DNA of 64,000 bases, from positions 868,001 through 932,000 of the forward strand of contig JACKOK010000001.1 of the NCBI GenBank assembly GCA_024234365.1. Reading direction: 5' to 3'. This document shows, in pieces, positions 18,568 through 26,995 of this stretch. Position 1 is the stretch's first letter. Each line of letters starts with the position of its first letter. The position numbers and the translations under genes are program-made. Below the pieces are notes generated by a model that ran no database searches, was not told the DNA's origin, and worked only from the letters and a program-made list of their open reading frames with translations. Source of the DNA: Pseudomonadales bacterium (GTDB lineage Bacteria > Pseudomonadota > Gammaproteobacteria > Pseudomonadales > Pseudohongiellaceae).

Positions 18568-19964
18568 GGTGTGGTGTCCTCAGAAGGTTTGCCGACCAGC
18601 CCCTTGCCGGGCAGTAGGCGGGTGACAACGCTTTCAATACTGCCGTCTGCCAGTTGGGTGTGCAAGCTTTCTCCCTCCTGCACCTGGTCGAGCTGGCGTA
18701 CTACCTGCCCGCGGGAATCAAAACTGATGCTGTAGCCCCGTTTCAGGGTGTTCAGCGGGCTGATGCCGTCCAGGCTGCGTACCAGCTGCGCGAGCTGTCC
18801 GCGCTGCAGATGCAGGCGTTGCTGCAGTGCCCGGTGCAGCCTCAGGTGATAGTGTGCCAGGGCATCGAGTTCACGCTGTACGGCGGTGGCCGGGGAGCGG
18901 TGCCAGAGGCGTTGCTGCAGTTCGCGCAGATCGCGCCCGGCGTTATGCTGGCGCAGGCGTGTGGCCCGTTGCAGGCGTGCCTCCAGCAGATCCAGTGTCT
19001 GGGCATATTCCTGCAGGCGGCGTCCGGGGTGTTTCAGTTGGCGTGTCAGCCACAGCAGTTGTTGGCTGTGCTGTTGCAGCCGTTCGCGTATCTGTTTGCC
19101 AAGGAGATGGGCGTAGCCGCTCAGCAGTGCCAGGGTTTCCTCCTGATCCGGGCTCAGCAGCTCTGCGGCCGCCGAGGGGGTGGGGGCGCGCAGGTCGGCC
19201 ACAAAATCGGCAATGGTGAAATCGGTTTCATGGCCAACGGCGCTGACGACGGGCAGCCGACTGTCGGCGATGGCGCGGGCAACGCTTTCCTCGTTGAAGG
19301 CCTGCAGGTCTTCCAGGGAACCGCCGCCACGCCCGAGGATCAACACATCCAGCCCCAGCTCCGCTGCACGGCGGTTGGCAATCGCCAATGCCCTGCAGAT
19401 GGCAGCGGCCGCCTCTATCCCCTGCACCGGGACCGGCAGTAGGGTAACGGTGATGGCGGGGAAGCGCCGTCCCAGCACATTGATCATGTCGCGGATCACG
19501 GCGCCGGTGGCGGAGGTAATGACGCCGATGTGACGCACATGCTCCGGCATGGGGCGTTTGCGCTCGGGAGCAAACAAGCCTTCGTCCTGCAGCTTCTGTT
19601 TCAATTGTTCGAAGCGGCGGCGCAAGGCCCCATCGCCCGCCTCTTCCAGTGTCTCGGCTATCAGTTGGTAGTCGCCACGACCCTCGTAGATACTCAGCTT
19701 CCCCCGCAGCAGCACCTGCATGCCATCGCGTGGCCGCATGCGGGTGGCAGCATTGCGGTTGCGGAACATGGCACAACGGATCTGGGAGCTTTCGTCCTTC
19801 AGCGTGAAATACCAATGACCGGACGCCGGCATGGCCAGATTGGAGATTTCCCCCTCCACCAGTACCGCTGGAAAGTGGTCTTCCAGCAGTGAACGCGCCA
19901 GACGGTTGAGGCTGCTGACGGACAGGGCTTCGCGAACCGGGGAAGAGGGGGAGAAGTAGGACAT
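18564..19964 (-). CDS. xseA: Exodeoxyribonuclease VII large subunit
   Basis: Catalytic subunit of exonuclease VII, which degrades single-stranded DNA to oligonucleotides. The N-terminal OB-fold (VSSLNRLARSLLEDHFP), the catalytic-domain signature TSATGAVIRDM, the GRGGGSLEDLQAFNEE motif and the long coiled-coil C-terminal region are all present. I use the ATG at 19964 (MSYFSPSS, 466 residues); an ATG at 19973 is equally possible because neither has a clear Shine-Dalgarno. It is divergent from the 20-kb accessory operon. Confidence 0.95.
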   Translation of the reverse strand: MSYFSPSSPVREALSVSSLNRLARSLLEDHFPAVLVEGEISNLAMPASGHWYFTLKDESSQIRCAMFRNRNAATRMRPRDGMQVLLRGKLSIYEGRGDYQLIAETLEEAGDGALRRRFEQLKQKLQDEGLFAPERKRPMPEHVRHIGVITSATGAVIRDMINVLGRRFPAITVTLLPVPVQGIEAAAAICRALAIANRRAAELGLDVLILGRGGGSLEDLQAFNEESVARAIADSRLPVVSAVGHETDFTIADFVADLRAPTPSAAAELLSPDQEETLALLSGYAHLLGKQIRERLQQHSQQLLWLTRQLKHPGRRLQEYAQTLDLLEARLQRATRLRQHNAGRDLRELQQRLWHRSPATAVQRELDALAHYHLRLHRALQQRLHLQRGQLAQLVRSLDGISPLNTLKRGYSISFDSRGQVVRQLDQVQEGESLHTQLADGSIESVVTRLLPGKGLVGKPSEDTTP

Positions 19965-20046
19965 GGGGCGCATGATAGAGCAGGGCGGCTGCCGGAACAA
20001 TGTGGCCCACAGCACACCGTGGCGAGGCAGTGAAAAAGCTTTCTTA

Positions 20047-20087
20047 AGAGGTTCCTTAATATTGAATTAAGAATTGCTGCCTACAGT
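20047..20087 (+). promoter_or_regulatory. PmrA/BqsR-like box and -10 of the accessory operon
   Basis: The 18-mer CCTTAATATTGAATTAAG (20054-20071) has two CTTAAG-like half-sites starting 11 bp apart. An extra CTTAAG lies 12 bp upstream at 20043. Bases 20047-20071 match 28568-28592, upstream of the sulfatase operon, at 22 of 25 positions. A candidate -10, TACAGT (20082-20087), starts 11 bases after the box end, exactly as TAGGCT does at the second site. PmrA boxes (CTTAAG-like, N5) and the BqsR box (TTAAG-N6-TTAAG) have this layout. The likely regulator is the OmpR-family protein at 24566-25237. Confidence 0.72.
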
Positions 20088-20120
20088 GGCGCCATGGTCC
20101 AGTCATACGGAGTTCCGATC

Positions 20121-20810
20121 ATGTCCGCCACCCCGCTCAGCGCCATCCGCAACGCCCCGGTTCATCCCCTGCTGTGCCTGTATGCAGCGGATGCGCCCCA
20201 GCGTCCGGCCCTGGAAGCCTTTGTTCATGCGCGCTATGCCGACACCTATCAGGCCGATGTCACCCACTTTCTGCCCTATCTGCTGGCTACCCGTCATGAG
20301 GACAGCCTGCAGGGGGTGGTGGGCTTGCGCCCTGGGGCCAGTGGTGCGTTCTTTGTGGAACAGTATCTGGATGCTCCGATCGAACAGATGATTGCCGCCA
20401 ATCGCGGGCTCCCGGTGGATCGTTCCCAGATCATTGAAACCGGCAATCTGGCCGCGAACCGCGGCGGCAGCCAGCTGTTGTTTGTGGTGCTGACCGAGGT
20501 GCTGCACCGCGCGGGTTATCGCTGGATCACCTTTACCGCCACAGGGCAGGTGATTTCGCTGCTGCACAAGCTGTGTTTCGAGCCACAGGTACTTTGTGCG
20601 GCCGATCCACAGCGTCTGGGAGAGCAGCTGCGGGACTGGGGCACATACTATGATCAGCAGCCCTGTGTCGTGATTGGCGACCTGCTGCCCGCCCACCAGA
20701 CCCTGCAGCAGAATGAGTTTGTGCAGAAGCTGCTGGGTCTGTACGAAAATGAAATCGCAGAGCTGGCCGAGGTGCTGCGGGCCGCCCGGGAAACGCGCGA
20801 GCATGAATAA
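20121..20810 (+). CDS. Thermostable hemolysin family protein, GNAT-like
   Basis: A 229-residue cytoplasmic-looking protein (no signal peptide) of the thermostable hemolysin family, named after a Vibrio protein. The central part reads like an acyltransferase: ETGNLAANRGGSQLL resembles the GNAT acyl-CoA loop, and VISLLHKLCFEP resembles the GNAT 'YEKLGF' helix and strand. I therefore suspect an acyltransferase rather than a pore former. The ATG at 20121 follows GGAG by eight bases; the frame is open to 20094. It is the first gene of the operon and overlaps the AMP-ligase start by eight bases. Confidence 0.78.
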   Translation: MSATPLSAIRNAPVHPLLCLYAADAPQRPALEAFVHARYADTYQADVTHFLPYLLATRHEDSLQGVVGLRPGASGAFFVEQYLDAPIEQMIAANRGLPVDRSQIIETGNLAANRGGSQLLFVVLTEVLHRAGYRWITFTATGQVISLLHKLCFEPQVLCAADPQRLGEQLRDWGTYYDQQPCVVIGDLLPAHQTLQQNEFVQKLLGLYENEIAELAEVLRAARETREHE

Positions 20811-22353
20811 ACTGTGGTCAGCCATTTGCCATCACGCCATGGCCATGCCCGATGGGGCTGCGCTGCAGACATTTGACGGGGAATTGCAGGAGGCCCTGAG
20901 CTGGAAGCAGTTGAAGGCCAGCGCCGAAGCCATGGCGCATCGTCTGCGTGAGGACGCTGTCGGCGTACTGGCGCTGCAGGCGGGCAATGCCCCGACCTGG
21001 GTGCTGGCGGATATTGCCTGTAGCCTGCAGGACATCGTGCTGCTCCCGCTGCCCGGTTTTTTCTCTGCACAGCAGGTCCTGCATGCCCTGCGCAGCCTGC
21101 GCATCGATGCGGTGCTCACGGACCGACCTGCGGAGCTGGCCGGGCTGTGCGGGGAACAGTTCAGTCCGGCTGGCGAGCTGGCGGGCCTGGGCTATCTGCG
21201 GCGCAACCCGCAGTGGCAGGACGGCATGGACAACAGCGAACAGATTCCGCCTCATACCAGCAAGATCACGTTTACCTCCGGCTCCACCGGCACCCCCAAA
21301 GGGGTCTGCCTGAGTGCCGGGCAGATGCAGGCCGTTACCGGTTCCCTGCTGGATGCGACCGCCGGATGTGATATCGAGCGTCATCTCTGTGTGCTGCCCC
21401 TGGCGACCCTGCTGGAAAATATCGCAGGCGTGCACGCGCCCCTGCGGCGTGGAGCAACGGTCGTTCTGGCACAGGAGAGTGCACTGGGGTTCAATGGTGC
21501 CTCGGGTTTCTCCCTGCCCACCTTTCTACATGCCCTGTCGGTCTGTCGTCCGGGTAGCATGATCCTGATTCCGCAGCTGCTTGAGGCCCTGGTGATGAGC
21601 TGCGATGCGGGCTGGCAGTTGCCGGATACCCTGCAGTTCATCGCCGTGGGAGGTGCCACCGTCAGCCCCGATCTGCTCAGCCGTGCCTGGGCGCATGGCA
21701 TGCCGGTTTATGAGGGCTATGGTTTGTCCGAGTGCGGTTCCGTGGTTTGCCTGAACCGGCCGGATGCCCATCGCAATGGCAGCCTGGGCAAGGTGTTGCC
21801 CCACACCCATGTGGAGATTGTGGACGACGAAATCGTGGTGACCGGGCCAGCCTATCTGGGCTATGTGGGTGAGCGGGACAGCTGGTGCGCCGATGCAGGA
21901 GTGCGCCGTGTGGCTACCGGCGATCTTGGCCGCTTCGACGACGAGGGGTATCTGTATTACCAGGGGCGCCGCAAGAACGTGCTGGTGTCCAGTTTCGGGC
22001 GCAATATCAGCCCCGAATGGGTGGAGGCTGAACTCAACGCACAGGGTGAGATTGCCGCGAGTGTGGTGTTCGGCGATTCCCGACCCTATTGCGTGGCGCT
22101 TGTTGCTGCCAGCAGCCCCGCCGTTTCCGATGCCGCGCTGGCGGCTGCAGTGGCGCGTGCCAATGCGCGTTTGCCGGCCTATGCCCAGGCGCGTCGCTGG
22201 GTGCGCCTGACACAGCCGCTGGTGCGCGGCAGTGGTCGTGATGACGATCTGGTGACCAGCAATGGACGCCCGCGTCGGGCTCAGATTTTTACGCACTTTC
22301 AGCGGGAGCTGGAAGCGCTGTACGCAAATGATAGCTATACCGAAGCCGTTTAA
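20803..22353 (+). CDS. AMP-forming acyl ligase / synthetase
   Basis: A 516-residue member of the ANL superfamily that adenylates a carboxylate. The P-loop TSGSTGTPKGV is near residue 165, the A5 motif YGLSECG near 308, the A7 motif TGDLGRFDDEGYLYYQGR near 373 and the hinge following it. The C-terminal region is somewhat diverged (GSGRDDDLVTSNGRPRR), and the catalytic A10 lysine is not obvious (SNGRPRR rather than the usual ..GK), so thioester-forming activity is uncertain. It starts inside the end of the hemolysin-family gene (MNKLWS), indicating coupling. A fatty-acid-like substrate is possible but unproven. Confidence 0.88.
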   Translation: MNKLWSAICHHAMAMPDGAALQTFDGELQEALSWKQLKASAEAMAHRLREDAVGVLALQAGNAPTWVLADIACSLQDIVLLPLPGFFSAQQVLHALRSLRIDAVLTDRPAELAGLCGEQFSPAGELAGLGYLRRNPQWQDGMDNSEQIPPHTSKITFTSGSTGTPKGVCLSAGQMQAVTGSLLDATAGCDIERHLCVLPLATLLENIAGVHAPLRRGATVVLAQESALGFNGASGFSLPTFLHALSVCRPGSMILIPQLLEALVMSCDAGWQLPDTLQFIAVGGATVSPDLLSRAWAHGMPVYEGYGLSECGSVVCLNRPDAHRNGSLGKVLPHTHVEIVDDEIVVTGPAYLGYVGERDSWCADAGVRRVATGDLGRFDDEGYLYYQGRRKNVLVSSFGRNISPEWVEAELNAQGEIAASVVFGDSRPYCVALVAASSPAVSDAALAAAVARANARLPAYAQARRWVRLTQPLVRGSGRDDDLVTSNGRPRRAQIFTHFQRELEALYANDSYTEAV

Positions 22354-22370
22354 TGAAAGGGGAGCCTTCC

Positions 22371-23048
22371 ATGTTTTATGACACGCTGAAAGCCGCTACG
22401 GAAGCGGAGCGTCAACAACTGGTCAGCAGTGAAATCATCGAGCGTTGCATGGCCCGTAATGTGACGCTGAAGGAATATGTGGATTACCTGACCCAGGCCT
22501 ATCATCACGTCAAGTACACGGTTCCCCTGCTCATGGCGGTGGGTTCGCGTCTGTCCGATGAATACGAATGGCTGCGCGTTGCCGTGGCGGAATATATCGA
22601 GGAAGAGATCGGGCATCAGGAGTGGATTCTGAACGATATCGCCGCCTGTGGGGCAGACAAGGAGGCGGTGCGCAACAGCAGGCCGGCGCCTGAAACCGAG
22701 CTGATGGTGGCCTATGCCTTTGACATGGTCAATCGTCGCAACCCGATCGGATTCTTCGGCATGGTGCATGTGCTGGAGGGAACCAGTGTCAATCTGGCGG
22801 ACTACGCTGCCGATCAGATCAAGGCCGCGCTCGATCTTCCGGAACAGGCGTTCAGTTATCTGCGCTCCCATGGCAGCATTGATCAATCCCATATTCAGCA
22901 TCTTGAAATGCTGATGAACCGGTTTACGGATCCGCAGCTGCAGGAGTTGCTGATTCACAGCACCCGGATGTTCTACCGGCTCTACAAGGGCGTGTTTGAC
23001 AGCGTTCCGCGTATGCAGGCGGACGGCAACGTTCAGGATGCCGCCTGA
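22371..23048 (+). CDS. Iron-containing redox enzyme (heme-oxygenase-like diiron oxidase)
   Basis: A 225-residue all-helical protein of the iron-containing redox enzyme family (HDO superfamily, which includes UndA and SznF). Candidate metal ligands fit that pattern: E79xxH82 (EIGH), E136 (HVLEGT) and H167xxxD171xxH174 (HGSIDQSH). Known members use O2 for oxidative decarboxylation or N-oxygenation. Between an AMP ligase and an SDR it probably oxidises an activated or amidated acid. The ATG at 22371 follows AAAGGGGAG. The six in-frame codons upstream begin with an ATG overlapping the ligase stop (TAATG) and are less likely. Confidence 0.85.
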   Translation: MFYDTLKAATEAERQQLVSSEIIERCMARNVTLKEYVDYLTQAYHHVKYTVPLLMAVGSRLSDEYEWLRVAVAEYIEEEIGHQEWILNDIAACGADKEAVRNSRPAPETELMVAYAFDMVNRRNPIGFFGMVHVLEGTSVNLADYAADQIKAALDLPEQAFSYLRSHGSIDQSHIQHLEMLMNRFTDPQLQELLIHSTRMFYRLYKGVFDSVPRMQADGNVQDAA

Positions 23049-23057
23049 GGAGGAACT

Positions 23058-23906
23058 ATGCAGCTTGCAGGGAAGACAGTTCTGCTGACAGGCGCGAGCG
23101 GTGGCATTGGTCGTTGTCTGGCCTTGCAACTGGCGCAGGCCGGTGCTCGTCTCATTCTGGTCGGGCGTGGGCTCAAAACGCTGGAGGCGCTGTGCGCCAG
23201 CCTGGCTCCTGTGGATCAGCCTCATCGCACGCTGGTGGCCGATCTGCGCCAGCAGAGCGAACGCGAAGCGCTGGCCGTGATCTGCAGCGATCTGCAGGTG
23301 GATATTCTCATCAACAACGCCGGTGCAGGAGAGTTCAACTGGCTGGAGGACTCCAGCAGCGAGGCAATCACGGATCTGCTGGAACTGAATCTGAATGTGC
23401 CCATTCAGTTGACGCGCCTGTTGCTGCCGGTGTTGAAGACGCGCCCCGAGGCTGCCGTGATCAACATCGGCTCCGCACTGGGCAGCATCGGCTACCCAGG
23501 CTACAGCGTTTACAGTGCGAGCAAGTTCGGCTTGCGGGGTTTCAGCGAAGCGCTGCGCCGGGAACTGGCAGACACCGCCGTGCAGGTAATGCATCTGTCC
23601 CCGCGTGCCACGCGCACCGCCTTGAACAGTAATCGCGTGGTGGCCATGAACGAGGCGATGGGCGTGGCAATGGATGCGCCCGAGTATGTGGCCCGTACGT
23701 TGGTGGAGCGCATTCGGGAGGATCGCTGGTCGGCCCAGGTGCTGGGTTGGCCGGAACGTTTTTATGCCTGGGTCAACGCCTGTGCTCCCGCGATGACGGA
23801 CGGATCCATCCGTAAGCAGTTGGCCCGCATACGCGGCTTTGCACAAAACAGTGATAATCGGCAGGGCCGCAAGGCCGGGGTTTCCCATACAGGAGAGGCA
23901 TCATGA
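23058..23906 (+). CDS. Short-chain dehydrogenase/reductase
   Basis: A 282-residue classical SDR. The NAD(P)-binding motif TGASGGIG is at residues 11-18, NNAG at 86-89, the catalytic Ser at about 139 and YSASK (Y152, K156) in the active site. Arg36-type basic residues after strand 2 (GRG) suggest NADPH preference. A GAGGAGG-like ribosome-binding site (23047-23053) lies five bases before the ATG. It follows the diiron oxidase by nine bases and overlaps the next gene by four bases, so it belongs to the same pathway. The substrate is unknown. Confidence 0.9.
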   Translation: MQLAGKTVLLTGASGGIGRCLALQLAQAGARLILVGRGLKTLEALCASLAPVDQPHRTLVADLRQQSEREALAVICSDLQVDILINNAGAGEFNWLEDSSSEAITDLLELNLNVPIQLTRLLLPVLKTRPEAAVINIGSALGSIGYPGYSVYSASKFGLRGFSEALRRELADTAVQVMHLSPRATRTALNSNRVVAMNEAMGVAMDAPEYVARTLVERIREDRWSAQVLGWPERFYAWVNACAPAMTDGSIRKQLARIRGFAQNSDNRQGRKAGVSHTGEAS

Positions 23907-24550
23907 AAAAACCAGTCATAGCAATCATTCTTGGGCTTGCGTACACGCTGCTTTCATCAGCGCTGGTGCACGCACAGGCGAATGCCGAGGTGACGGGCCT
24001 GCAGCAGCGCTGGGCGGAGGTGAATTACCTGCTGGAAGGCAAGAGCCAGGTGGAAGCCTTCAATACCCTGATAGACGATGCCGAAAAGGTGACGCGCAGC
24101 CAGAGCAACAGCGCGGATGCCTGGATCTGGAGTGGTATCATTCGTTCCAGTTACGCCGGGGCAAAGGGTGGGCTGGGTGCCCTGTCAGCGGCCAAGGCGG
24201 CGAAGGCAGATTTTGAAAAGGCCATGAGCATCAATGCCGATGCCATGGACGGCTCTGCCTATACCAGCCTCGGAGTGCTTTATCTGAATGTTCCAGGCTG
24301 GCCTGTGGGCTTCGGGGATGAGGACAAGGGCGTGGAGCTGCTCAAAAAAGGGCTTGAATTGTCACCCAACGGTATCGATGCAAACTATTTTTATGCAGAA
24401 TACCTCTTCAAACAGAAGCAGGACGACGATGCCACCCGCTATCTGAACCGTGCCATGAGTGCGCCCGCCCGTCCGGGCCGTGAACTGGCGGATCAGGGGC
24501 GTCGGGCAGAGATCGAGCAGATCCTGCAGCAAATCGAGGCAAGACACTGA
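23903..24550 (+). CDS. Exported TPR-repeat protein
   Basis: A 215-residue protein with a signal peptide (AIILGLAYTLLSSALVHA, cleavage near 25) and alpha-helical TPR-like repeats, for example AAKADFEKAMSINADAMDGSAYTSLG and GVELLKKGLELSPN. It resembles the helical repeat proteins that assist TRAP-type or envelope systems, and is probably a periplasmic scaffold. Its ATG overlaps the SDR stop (ATGA). The function in the operon is unknown. It is the only exported protein in the enzymatic half. Confidence 0.82.
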   Translation: MKKPVIAIILGLAYTLLSSALVHAQANAEVTGLQQRWAEVNYLLEGKSQVEAFNTLIDDAEKVTRSQSNSADAWIWSGIIRSSYAGAKGGLGALSAAKAAKADFEKAMSINADAMDGSAYTSLGVLYLNVPGWPVGFGDEDKGVELLKKGLELSPNGIDANYFYAEYLFKQKQDDDATRYLNRAMSAPARPGRELADQGRRAEIEQILQQIEARH

Positions 24551-24565
24551 CAACGAGGGCACGCC

Positions 24566-25237
24566 ATGCAGGTGTTGCTGGTTGAAGACAATACACTGCT
24601 GGCCAATGCCGTCATGAAAACCCTGAAGGCGGCCGGTTTCAGCGTGAACCATGTGGACAGCGGCAAGCGCGCGCTGACGGCCATTCGCAGTACGAAACCG
24701 GATATTGTGGTGCTGGATCTCGGCCTTCCCGACCTGGATGGTCTGGACGTGCTGCGCAGTGCCCGCGAACAGGGTTTCAGTAACCCGGTGCTGATCCTGA
24801 CAGCCCGGGATACGACATCGGACAAGATTCTGGGGCTGGACGCAGGTGCCGATGATTATCTCGCCAAGCCCTTCGAGATCGACGAGCTGCTGGCGCGCCT
24901 GCGTGCCATGGAGCGGCGTCTGAGCAATGTCCGCAACCCGTTTATCACGATCGGAGAGGTCAGTATCGATACCAGCAGTCACGAGGTATCGGTGAACGGA
25001 GAAAGCATCAGCACCTCCCGCCGCGAGTACATGCTGCTCAAGGCCTTGATGGAGAGTGCCAACAAGATACAGACGCGTGACTCCCTCGACAGCAAGCTGT
25101 ACAGCTGGGGCGAGGAAGTCAGCAGCAATGCCGTGGAAGTGCATATCCATAATCTGCGCAAGAAGCTGCCGGCAGGGTTTATCCAGACCGTGCGGGGAGT
25201 GGGCTATGTGGTGCGCAGACAGGCGGAGGCCGGATAG
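24566..25237 (+). CDS. OmpR/PmrA-family response regulator
   Basis: A 223-residue transcription factor. The receiver domain has the acidic pocket ED at residues 7-8, the phospho-acceptor D51 (VVLDLGLPD), the switch Thr in LTARD and Lys near 101 (AKPFE). The C-terminal winged helix ends in the usual NAVEVHIHNLRKKL and RGVGYVV. It is nearest in type to PmrA/QseB/BqsR. It follows the TPR gene by 15 bases and precedes the kinase by six bases. Its likely DNA targets are the shared CTTAA-type boxes at 20047 and 28568. Confidence 0.93.
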   Translation: MQVLLVEDNTLLANAVMKTLKAAGFSVNHVDSGKRALTAIRSTKPDIVVLDLGLPDLDGLDVLRSAREQGFSNPVLILTARDTTSDKILGLDAGADDYLAKPFEIDELLARLRAMERRLSNVRNPFITIGEVSIDTSSHEVSVNGESISTSRREYMLLKALMESANKIQTRDSLDSKLYSWGEEVSSNAVEVHIHNLRKKLPAGFIQTVRGVGYVVRRQAEAG

Positions 25238-25243
25238 AGCCCC

Positions 25244-26617
25244 ATGGCCTCCATCCGCGTCTTTCTGACCCTGACCCTGATCGCCATCATTGTGTTGGTG
25301 AGTTTTCTGTCGTCCCTGCGCGGCTACCGCCAGAGCATGGTGGAGGCCGAAACGCTGTTTGACATGCAGCTGCAGGAGCACGCCAAACTGCTCAGCCTGA
25401 TCACAATCAATCGTGGTCAGGTTGTCGAGGGGCTGTTGCTGCCGCGACAGGCGGATGCGCAGCTGAGCGCCCAGAGCCTGATTGCCTACCAGGTGTTTAA
25501 CGAGGAGGGCGCTTTGCTGCTGCGCTCCGTGGCCGCTCCCAATACGCCGATGAGTCCGCGTGAGGTGGGTTATTCGGATCGTAATTTCAACGGCTACCGC
25601 TGGCGCGTGCTGGTGGTCTGGGATCAGCTCGACGGGCATTGGGTGATGGTGGCCCAGCGTCTCGATGTGCGTTATGAGCTGGCAGAGAGTGTGATTCTGG
25701 AGGCCGTGGTGCCAACGGTACTGGGCGTGCCGCTGGCCGCCCTGTTGATCTGGTTTATCGTGGGTTATGGTTTGCGCCCGATCCGGCAACTGGCGAAGGA
25801 AGTGCGTTCACGCGAGGTCTCCGACCTTAGTCCGGTACGCCTGGACAATGTGCCGCGCGAGCTGACCCCGCTGACGGTGTCCACCAACGATTTGCTGCGG
25901 CGCCTGCAGTCCTCGTTCAACCGAGAAAAGCGTTTCGCTGCCGATGCCGCCCATGAGCTGCGCACGCCCATCAGTATTCTCAAGGTGCAGGTACACAACC
26001 TGCTGGCCGAGCTGGAAGCCCCCAATGCCACGGCGGAGGAGCTGCGGCAGGGCATCGATGCCATGGGGCATCTGGTGGAGCAGATACTGGTGCTGAACCG
26101 GACGGCACCCGATCAGTACATGGTGCAGTTTGTGCCAGTCGATCTGTACGCGCTGGCGCAGGAGGTGATCAGCAGCGAGTATGAGCAGATTCTGGAACGT
26201 GAGCAGCACTTCGATCTGGAGGGTGGGCCTGGCCTGGTGGCAGGGGATGCTACTGCGCTGCGCTCCCTGATGCTGAACCTGATCGGCAATGCCTCGAAAT
26301 ATTCGCCGCAGGGGGCGCATATCCGCATGCGGGTGAGGACCGACCGCAAGGAGACAATTCTGCAGGTGGAGGACTCCGGCCCCGGAATCCCGGAGTCCTA
26401 TCGCGAGCGGGTGTTTGACCGCTTCTACCGCCTGGATGGGGATCGCCATGCTTCCGGAGTGAGTGGTTCCGGGCTGGGGCTGGCGATCGTCAAACATATT
26501 GTGGAGATGCACGGCGGGCACATCCGGCTCTCGCAGTCCCGTGAACTGGGGGGCTTATGTGTCACGATTCTGTTCAAGCCTTTGGCGCAAGAAAAACCAG
26601 AAGGAAAAAAAGCATGA
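25244..26617 (+). CDS. Sensor histidine kinase
   Basis: A 457-residue inner-membrane kinase. TM1 is about 7-24, the periplasmic sensor domain about 25-150, TM2 about 152-178, then a HAMP linker, the dimerisation/phosphoacceptor helix with H237 (AAHELRTP) and an HATPase_c domain with N box NLIGNASKYS and G boxes DSGPGIPE and GSGLGLAIV. The architecture is QseC/PmrB-like. The periplasmic domain lacks the RExxE iron motif described for BqsS and PmrB (only PREVGY is seen), so the signal is uncertain. It is paired with the regulator just upstream and overlaps the cupredoxin gene. Confidence 0.93.
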   Translation: MASIRVFLTLTLIAIIVLVSFLSSLRGYRQSMVEAETLFDMQLQEHAKLLSLITINRGQVVEGLLLPRQADAQLSAQSLIAYQVFNEEGALLLRSVAAPNTPMSPREVGYSDRNFNGYRWRVLVVWDQLDGHWVMVAQRLDVRYELAESVILEAVVPTVLGVPLAALLIWFIVGYGLRPIRQLAKEVRSREVSDLSPVRLDNVPRELTPLTVSTNDLLRRLQSSFNREKRFAADAAHELRTPISILKVQVHNLLAELEAPNATAEELRQGIDAMGHLVEQILVLNRTAPDQYMVQFVPVDLYALAQEVISSEYEQILEREQHFDLEGGPGLVAGDATALRSLMLNLIGNASKYSPQGAHIRMRVRTDRKETILQVEDSGPGIPESYRERVFDRFYRLDGDRHASGVSGSGLGLAIVKHIVEMHGGHIRLSQSRELGGLCVTILFKPLAQEKPEGKKA

Positions 26618-26976
26618 AGGAAATACTGACTCCTTGCCCTCACCTGCACAGGCGCTGGCGCAGCGTGCTGTTGTTCCTGCTATGGAGCATCGCCCCCTGG
26701 AGCCATGCTCAGACCCCGGTGTTCGAGATCGAGATTCGGGAGCATCTGTTTTTCCCTGCGGAACTGGTGATTCCCGCCAACCAGAAAGTCAAACTGATCA
26801 TCTACAACCGTGACGATACCCCGGAAGAGTTCGAGAGCTATGAGCTGAACCGGGAAAAGGTCATTGTGGGCAACAGCCAGGGCGTGGTTTTCATCGGTCC
26901 GCTGAAACCGGGCGAGTACCCCTTTTTCGGTGAGTTCAATATGAAGACCGCTTTGGGCAAGATCATTGCGGAATGA
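26614..26976 (+). CDS. Periplasmic cupredoxin-fold protein without type 1 copper ligands
   Basis: A 120-residue protein with a signal peptide (VLLFLLWSIAPWSHA) and one cupredoxin domain of the type at the N-terminus of EfeO. The usual copper ligands are replaced: the His of TPHEF is Glu (TPEEFES), and the Cys/His of FFCEFH are Gly/Asn (FFGEFNM). Only the Met remains. The acidic EEFESYE patch suggests an iron-binding or chaperone role for the adjacent FTR1 permease. The ATG overlaps the kinase stop (ATGA, 26614-26617). Confidence 0.87.
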   Translation: MKEILTPCPHLHRRWRSVLLFLLWSIAPWSHAQTPVFEIEIREHLFFPAELVIPANQKVKLIIYNRDDTPEEFESYELNREKVIVGNSQGVVFIGPLKPGEYPFFGEFNMKTALGKIIAE

Positions 26977-26995
26977 GGGTAGGAGACACAGGGAT

